NCBI GenBank assembly: GCA_039180875.1
Contig: JBCDCY010000001.1
Span: 496,001-560,000, forward strand
DNA length: 64,000 nucleotides
Direction of reading: 5' to 3'
Source of the DNA: JBCDCY01 sp039180875
GTDB lineage: Bacteria > Pseudomonadota > Alphaproteobacteria > Rhodobacterales > Rhodobacteraceae
Below, in pieces: positions 59,897 to 64,000 of the stretch. Under the pieces are notes generated by a model that saw only the letters and a program-made list of their open reading frames with translations, had not been told where the DNA came from and searched no databases. Positions within the stretch are counted from its first letter, which is position 1. Every line of letters begins with the position of its first letter. Both the position numbers and the translations under genes were made by a program.

Positions 59897-62536
59897 GTGA
59901 CCTCCCCGTCGCACAGCCCCACGCCGATGATGGCGCAGTATCTCCGCATCAAGGCGGAGCATCCGGATGCGCTGCTGTTCTACCGGATGGGCGATTTCTA
60001 TGAGCTGTTCTTCCGGGATGCCGAGGATGCGGCGGCAGCCCTCAACATCGCGCTCACCAAACGGGGCAAGCACCTCGGCGCCGACATCCCGATGTGCGGC
60101 GTGCCGGTGCACGCGGCAGAGGGCTATCTGCTGACCCTCATCCGCCAGGGCTTTCGCGTCGCGGTCTGTGAGCAGACCGAGGATCCGGCGGAGGCGAAGA
60201 AGCGCGGCTCGAAGGCCGTCGTGCGGCGCGAGGTCGTGCGCCTCGTCACCCCCGGCACCCTGACGGAGGAGACGCTTCTCGACCCCCGCGCCCACAACTT
60301 CCTCGCGGCGCTGGCCGAGGTGCGTGGCGCGGGCGCGGTCGCCTGGATCGACGTCTCGACCGGTGAGTTCCAGGTGAGCGCTACGTCGCCCGAGGATTGG
60401 GCCAACATGCTCGCCCGCCTGCAGCCGCGGGAAGTTCTAGTGTCGGAGACAGTGGAGGATGATCTGCGGCCGCTGGTGGAAGAGGCCGGCGCGACGCTCA
60501 CGCCGCTCGCCCGCGCCAGTTTCGACTCGACCAATGCCGAGGCCCGGCTCACCGATGCCCTCGGCGCCGCGGCGCTCGATGCCTTCGGGACCTTCAGCCG
60601 GGCCGAGGTCGCGGCGATGGGCGCGCTCGTCGCCTATATCGACCTCACCCAGCGCGGGCAGATGCCGCGGCTTCGCCCGCCGGTGCAGGAACGCGACGCC
60701 ACCACGATGCAGATCGACGCGGCGACCCGGCGGAACCTGGAGCTGGTGCGCACCCTCTCCGGCGGTCGCGAGGGTGCACTGCTCGCCGCCATCGACCGGA
60801 CCGCGACGGCACCGGGCGCGCGCTTGCTCGAGGCACGGCTCACCGCCCCGTCGACGGAGATCGAGACGATCCGGGCCCGGCACGATGCTGTCGCCGATTT
60901 CGTCGCGGATCGGGATCGGCGGGAGCAGACGCGGACAGCCCTCCGCGGGGCGCCGGACATCGCCCGGGCGCTTGGCCGGCTGGCGGTGGATCGCGGCGGG
61001 CCGCGGGATCTCGCCTCGCTCCGCGATGCCTTGGCGCGGGCCGGGGAGGTGGCAGGGATCCTGGCGGGTTTGCAGGCGCCGCCGCTGGTCGGGGCTGCGC
61101 GCAACCTCTCCGATCTCGGCGCGCTGCAGGAGACGTTGGAGGATGGGCTGGTCGCCGATCCACCGATCCTGAAGCGCGACGGCGGCTTCGTCGCCGCGGG
61201 CTATGCCGAGGCGCTGGACCAGGCACGCACCCTTCGGGACGAGGCGCGAAGCGTCATCGCGGCGATGCAGGCCGATCTGGCGGCCGAGACCGGCATCGGT
61301 TCCCTCAAGATCAAGCACAACAACGTCCTCGGCTACTTCGTCGAGGTGACGGCGACCCATGCGGAGAAGATGCGCGCGCCGCCCAATGACGCCCGCTTCA
61401 TCCACCGCCAGTCGACCGCCAACGCCGCCCGCTTCACCACGGCGGAGCTCGCCGCACTTGCCACCCGCATCGTCGAAGCGGCGGCGGAGGCGCAGAGGAT
61501 CGAGGAGCAGGTCTTTGCGGACCTGCGCGCCGCCGTCCTCACCGCGGCCGATGCCCTGGGCGAGGCGGCCCAGGCCCTGGCGGAGGTCGACATCGCTGCC
61601 GCGTTGGCCGATCTGGCGGTCGATCTCGACTGGACCCGGCCGATCGTCGAGGACAGCCGCGCCTTCGCTATCGAGGATGGGCGCCACCCGGTGGTGGAGC
61701 AGGCGCTCCGCCAGACCGGCAGCGGAGCGTTCGTGGCCAACGACTGCGATATCTCGGCCGACGGGGCGGAGGCCCGGCCGATCTGGCTGCTGACCGGGCC
61801 GAACATGGCGGGCAAGTCGACCTTCCTCCGCCAGAACGCCCTGATCGCCATCCTCGCCCAAAGCGGCAGCTACGTGCCGGCCGCAGCCGCCCGGATCGGC
61901 ATCGTCCGCCAGCTGTTCAGCCGGGTGGGCGCGGCCGACGAGCTCGCCCGCGGGCGCTCGACCTTCATGGTGGAGATGGTGGAGACCGCCGCGATCCTCA
62001 ATCAGGCCGGCCCGGATGCCCTGGTGATCCTGGACGAGATCGGGCGCGGCACGGCGACCTATGACGGGCTCTCCATCGCCTGGGCGACGCTCGAACATCT
62101 GCACGACGTCAACCAATGCCGGGCGCTCTTCGCCACCCACTACCACGAGCTGACGGCGCTGGCCGATCGTCTTTCGGGCCTGCACAACGCCACGGTGGCG
62201 GTGCGGGAATGGCAGGGCGACGTGGTCTTCCTGCACGAGGTGCGGGCCGGCGCCGCCGACCGCTCCTACGGCGTGCAAGTGGCGCGCCTGGCGGGCTTAC
62301 CGGATCAGGTGGTCAGCCGGGCGCGGGAGGTGCTGGATCTGCTGGAGAACGGGGCCGAGAGCGGGCGGCTGGTGGAGGATCTGCCGCTCTTCGCCGCTTC
62401 GCCGGCAGCCCCGGCCCCGCAGCCGTCGGAGGTCGAGGTGCAGGTGCGGGAGCTCAGCCTCGACGAGCTCTCCCCCCGGGACGCGCTCGATCTGCTCTAC
62501 GAGCTGCAACGCACCCTGCGCGACGGAAAGCTCTGA
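59897..62536 (+). CDS. mutS: DNA mismatch repair protein MutS
   Basis: 879 residues from GTG at 59897. The mismatch-reading Phe lies in LLFYRMGDFYELFFRDAEDA near residues 29-48. The ATPase Walker A is LTGPNMAGKSTFLRQNALIA near 631-650, with the MutS signature VILDEIGRGTATYDGLSIAW near 712-731 and the helix-turn-helix region VARLAGLPDQVVSRAREVLD. MutS finds mismatches and recruits MutL. The C-terminal oligomerisation tail (LSPRDALDLLYELQRTL) is present. A terminator-like hairpin follows. Confidence 0.98.
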   Translation: MTSPSHSPTPMMAQYLRIKAEHPDALLFYRMGDFYELFFRDAEDAAAALNIALTKRGKHLGADIPMCGVPVHAAEGYLLTLIRQGFRVAVCEQTEDPAEAKKRGSKAVVRREVVRLVTPGTLTEETLLDPRAHNFLAALAEVRGAGAVAWIDVSTGEFQVSATSPEDWANMLARLQPREVLVSETVEDDLRPLVEEAGATLTPLARASFDSTNAEARLTDALGAAALDAFGTFSRAEVAAMGALVAYIDLTQRGQMPRLRPPVQERDATTMQIDAATRRNLELVRTLSGGREGALLAAIDRTATAPGARLLEARLTAPSTEIETIRARHDAVADFVADRDRREQTRTALRGAPDIARALGRLAVDRGGPRDLASLRDALARAGEVAGILAGLQAPPLVGAARNLSDLGALQETLEDGLVADPPILKRDGGFVAAGYAEALDQARTLRDEARSVIAAMQADLAAETGIGSLKIKHNNVLGYFVEVTATHAEKMRAPPNDARFIHRQSTANAARFTTAELAALATRIVEAAAEAQRIEEQVFADLRAAVLTAADALGEAAQALAEVDIAAALADLAVDLDWTRPIVEDSRAFAIEDGRHPVVEQALRQTGSGAFVANDCDISADGAEARPIWLLTGPNMAGKSTFLRQNALIAILAQSGSYVPAAAARIGIVRQLFSRVGAADELARGRSTFMVEMVETAAILNQAGPDALVILDEIGRGTATYDGLSIAWATLEHLHDVNQCRALFATHYHELTALADRLSGLHNATVAVREWQGDVVFLHEVRAGAADRSYGVQVARLAGLPDQVVSRAREVLDLLENGAESGRLVEDLPLFAASPAAPAPQPSEVEVQVRELSLDELSPRDALDLLYELQRTLRDGKL

Positions 62537-62557
62537 GGCGAAACGTGATCAAGCGGA

Positions 62558-62585
62558 ATCGAAAATCGCGGAGGCGATTTCCGAT
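62558..62585. terminator. Bidirectional terminator between mutS and the Crp-family gene
   Basis: A 12-bp stem with one mismatch (62558-62569 with 62574-62585, centred on AAATCGC-GGAG-GCGATTT) lies 21 bases after mutS and 39 bases from the end of the convergent regulator gene. A- and T-rich arms favour intrinsic termination on both strands. Confidence 0.65.
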
Positions 62586-62624
62586 ACACGATTTCGTTGA
62601 TTGGGGCCTGGACCGATGTGAGCG

Positions 62625-63395
62625 TCAGTCCTCGTCGGCGCCGGCAAGGGCGGCGGCGACCATCTCGGCCAGGGTGCCGACATCGTGGATCACCAGATCG
62701 CGGCCCTCTCGTGTCACAAGGCCGAGGCGGGAAAGGCGCGACATCTCTCGCGCCACCGCCTCGCGCCTTGCGCTCACCCGATTGGCGATATCGCCGTGGA
62801 CCGGCGCGGGTTCGAGGCGGACGACACCGCTCGCCCCCGGCTTCACCGCATAGGCGAGGCGCAGCAGCTCCGCCTGGATGCGCTCGTTGACCGAGAGCAT
62901 GGCGTACTCATAGACCCGCTCGGTCAGGCGGCGGACCAGGGCCACGGTGCGCTCCAGCACGTGTAGGCCGAGCCGCGGCTGCTCGATCAACACATCGCGA
63001 AAGGACCGGCCGGGCATGGAGGCGATTAGACTGGTCTTGCGCGCTTCCACCGTGGCCGAGCGCGGTGCGCCGTCGATCGCCGCAAGCTCGCCGAAGACGG
63101 CGCCGGGCAGCAGATCCTGCAAATGCACCAGCCGCCCGTCGGAGGAGAAGATCGAGGCCCGCGCCTCCCCCGACAGCACGAAGTAGACGGCCTGGGCGTC
63201 GTCGCCCTGGGTGATGATGGACTCGCCCACTTCGTAGATCCGGAAGGTGCAGCGCTCCTCGATCCGCCGCAACTCCATGTCCGGAACGGAGCGAAAAAAG
63301 GTGGACGATCTGAGGCGCAGATGCCGCTGCTCCACCGGTTTTTCCTTGTTTTCGTCGCGCCTGTGGTCGTTCGGTGCGCCGCTCAGCCCCGCCAT
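62625..63395 (-). CDS. Crp/Fnr-family transcription regulator
   Basis: 256 residues from ATG at 63395; the frame is open 52 codons further but that would overlap the upstream gene. The cyclic-nucleotide-type domain spans about residues 30-150, with VGESIITQGDDAQAVYFVLS and FGELAAIDGAPRSATVEA; the last block resembles the cAMP-binding Gly-Glu to Arg-Ser stretch of CRP. No Fnr-type Cys cluster is present. The C-terminal HTH includes IANRVSARREAVAREMSRLS, where R-E-x-x-x-R aligns with CRP residues that contact TGTGA. An effector is probable but unproven. A perfect TGTGA-N6-TCACA site lies at 4301. Confidence 0.9.
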   Translation of the reverse strand: MAGLSGAPNDHRRDENKEKPVEQRHLRLRSSTFFRSVPDMELRRIEERCTFRIYEVGESIITQGDDAQAVYFVLSGEARASIFSSDGRLVHLQDLLPGAVFGELAAIDGAPRSATVEARKTSLIASMPGRSFRDVLIEQPRLGLHVLERTVALVRRLTERVYEYAMLSVNERIQAELLRLAYAVKPGASGVVRLEPAPVHGDIANRVSARREAVAREMSRLSRLGLVTREGRDLVIHDVGTLAEMVAAALAGADED

Positions 63396-63462
63396 CTGGC
63401 GATGGGTGCGTGCCTTGGAGCCTACGCCGCCGGTCGGGCGGAAGGCAATCGGCGGCGCCGGG

Positions 63463-64000
63463 TCAGAGCGGTATCTCCATGCGATCGTGGGCCATTTCCA
63501 CCCGCACCTCGAGGGCCGCGAGCTTTTCCGCCGTCTGGTCGAGCAGGCCATCCGGCGCGTCGTAGGCGTGGTGGACGAGGAGGGTGCGGCGCACGCCGGC
63601 GGCGCGGGCGAGCTCGGCTCCCGCCTCCCAGGTCGAATGGCCCCAGCCGCAGAAACGGTGATAGTTCTCCACCGTATAGGCGGCGTCGTAGAGCATCAGA
63701 TCGGCGCCCCGCACCTCCTCGACCAGGCGGGCGTCGACGGTGCCGTCGCCATGTTCGTGATCGCTGACGATGCAGATCGAGGTCTCGCCCGCCTCGATGC
63801 GAAACCCGTGGGCGCCGTCGGGATGGTTGAGGGGGAAGGCGCGGACCCGGACCGGGCCGAAGGCCTGGCCGGAGGGATCGAGGCGGTGGACCGCGGTCTC
63901 GCCCTTTTCCAGGATGTCGATCGGCCAGACCGGCGGGCGAAAGACCCGGCGGATGGCGCCGTCCACCTCCTCCGTCGATCGGGCCGACCAGATCGCGATG
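63463..64000 (-). CDS. Metallo-beta-lactamase-fold hydrolase (partial, N-terminus outside window)
   Basis: At least 179 codons, open to the window edge; a GTG at 63966 is probably internal because the family needs an N-terminal HxHxDH motif that is not in the visible part. The visible region has AFPLNHPDGAHGFRIEAGET, ICIVSDHEHGDGTVDARLVE (metal-ligand Asp), DLMLYDAAYT and HSTWEAGAELARAAGVRRTL, then LVHHAYD, the order seen in MBL-fold hydrolases related to RNase Z and phosphodiesterases. The substrate is unknown. It ends 67 bases before the Crp-family gene on the same strand. Confidence 0.85.
   Translation of the reverse strand, partial: IAIWSARSTEEVDGAIRRVFRPPVWPIDILEKGETAVHRLDPSGQAFGPVRVRAFPLNHPDGAHGFRIEAGETSICIVSDHEHGDGTVDARLVEEVRGADLMLYDAAYTVENYHRFCGWGHSTWEAGAELARAAGVRRTLLVHHAYDAPDGLLDQTAEKLAALEVRVEMAHDRMEIPL

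Noticed and set aside
60437..62278. 613-codon minus-strand open frame opposite mutS
   Set aside because: Antisense of mutS motifs; no start context or known domain.

Overview
The window is a high-GC, densely packed stretch of a bacterial chromosome that reads as Alphaproteobacteria. The marker genes are flaF and flbT beside the flagellin gene, a motE-type gene, a DUF1217 flagellar protein, a VPLPA-type exosortase system, and CtrA-like TTAACC motifs in front of motility operons. A Rhodospirillales-like lineage would fit, but the genus cannot be fixed from sequence reading alone. No tRNA, rRNA, CRISPR array, prophage or intact insertion sequence was seen.

Region 1 (1-14627) is an extracellular polysaccharide and exosortase locus. 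It holds a partial Wzz-type chain-length protein, a PrsT-like TPR lipoprotein, a small membrane protein, two secreted proteins with VPxPAGLP C-terminal sorting tails, a large secreted protein of unknown function between them, an ExeA/XrtA-type ATPase, a polysaccharide export protein, an outer-membrane beta-barrel candidate, a polyprenyl glycosylphosphotransferase, and an exosortase fused to an EpsI domain (probably XrtD). Together they should build and export a polysaccharide and process tagged proteins at the cell surface.

Region 2 (14815-42513) is a nearly complete flagellar superregion in several divergent operons. These are fliF-fliH-fliN-fliP-fliG (minus); fliL-DUF6468-motE-motA-(unknown 794 aa)-flgF-flgG-flgA-flgH-second fliL-like (plus); fliK-flgD (minus); flgJ-flgN, flagellin, flaF-flbT-DUF1217 (plus); fliI (minus); and flgB-flgC-fliE-fliQ-lytic transglycosylase-flhA-fliR-flhB-fliJ-like (plus). 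Many frames overlap by 1 to 11 bases, which suggests translational coupling. fliM, fliO, motB, flgE, flgI, flgK and flgL are not in the window and must lie elsewhere if the flagellum works. A rhomboid-family gene and yifB follow.

Region 3 (44868-64000) is housekeeping: hydrolase-gshB-BON-yraN-rsmI (minus); lpoA-like-glnD-murJ-thioesterase (plus); alkB (minus); dnaK-FkbM methyltransferase-dnaJ (plus); mutS (plus); a Crp-family regulator and a partial metallo-beta-lactamase-fold gene (minus).

Points beyond routine annotation: a perfect Crp-type palindrome (TGTGA-N6-TCACA) in front of the first VPxPA-tagged gene, together with a Crp homologue that has the matching recognition helix; two copies of a 119-bp two-hairpin repeat with terminal inverted repeats that sits on gene ends and supplies stop codons; a probable new motor-associated protein between motA and flgF; a second FliL-like protein; and a methyltransferase gene wedged between dnaK and dnaJ.
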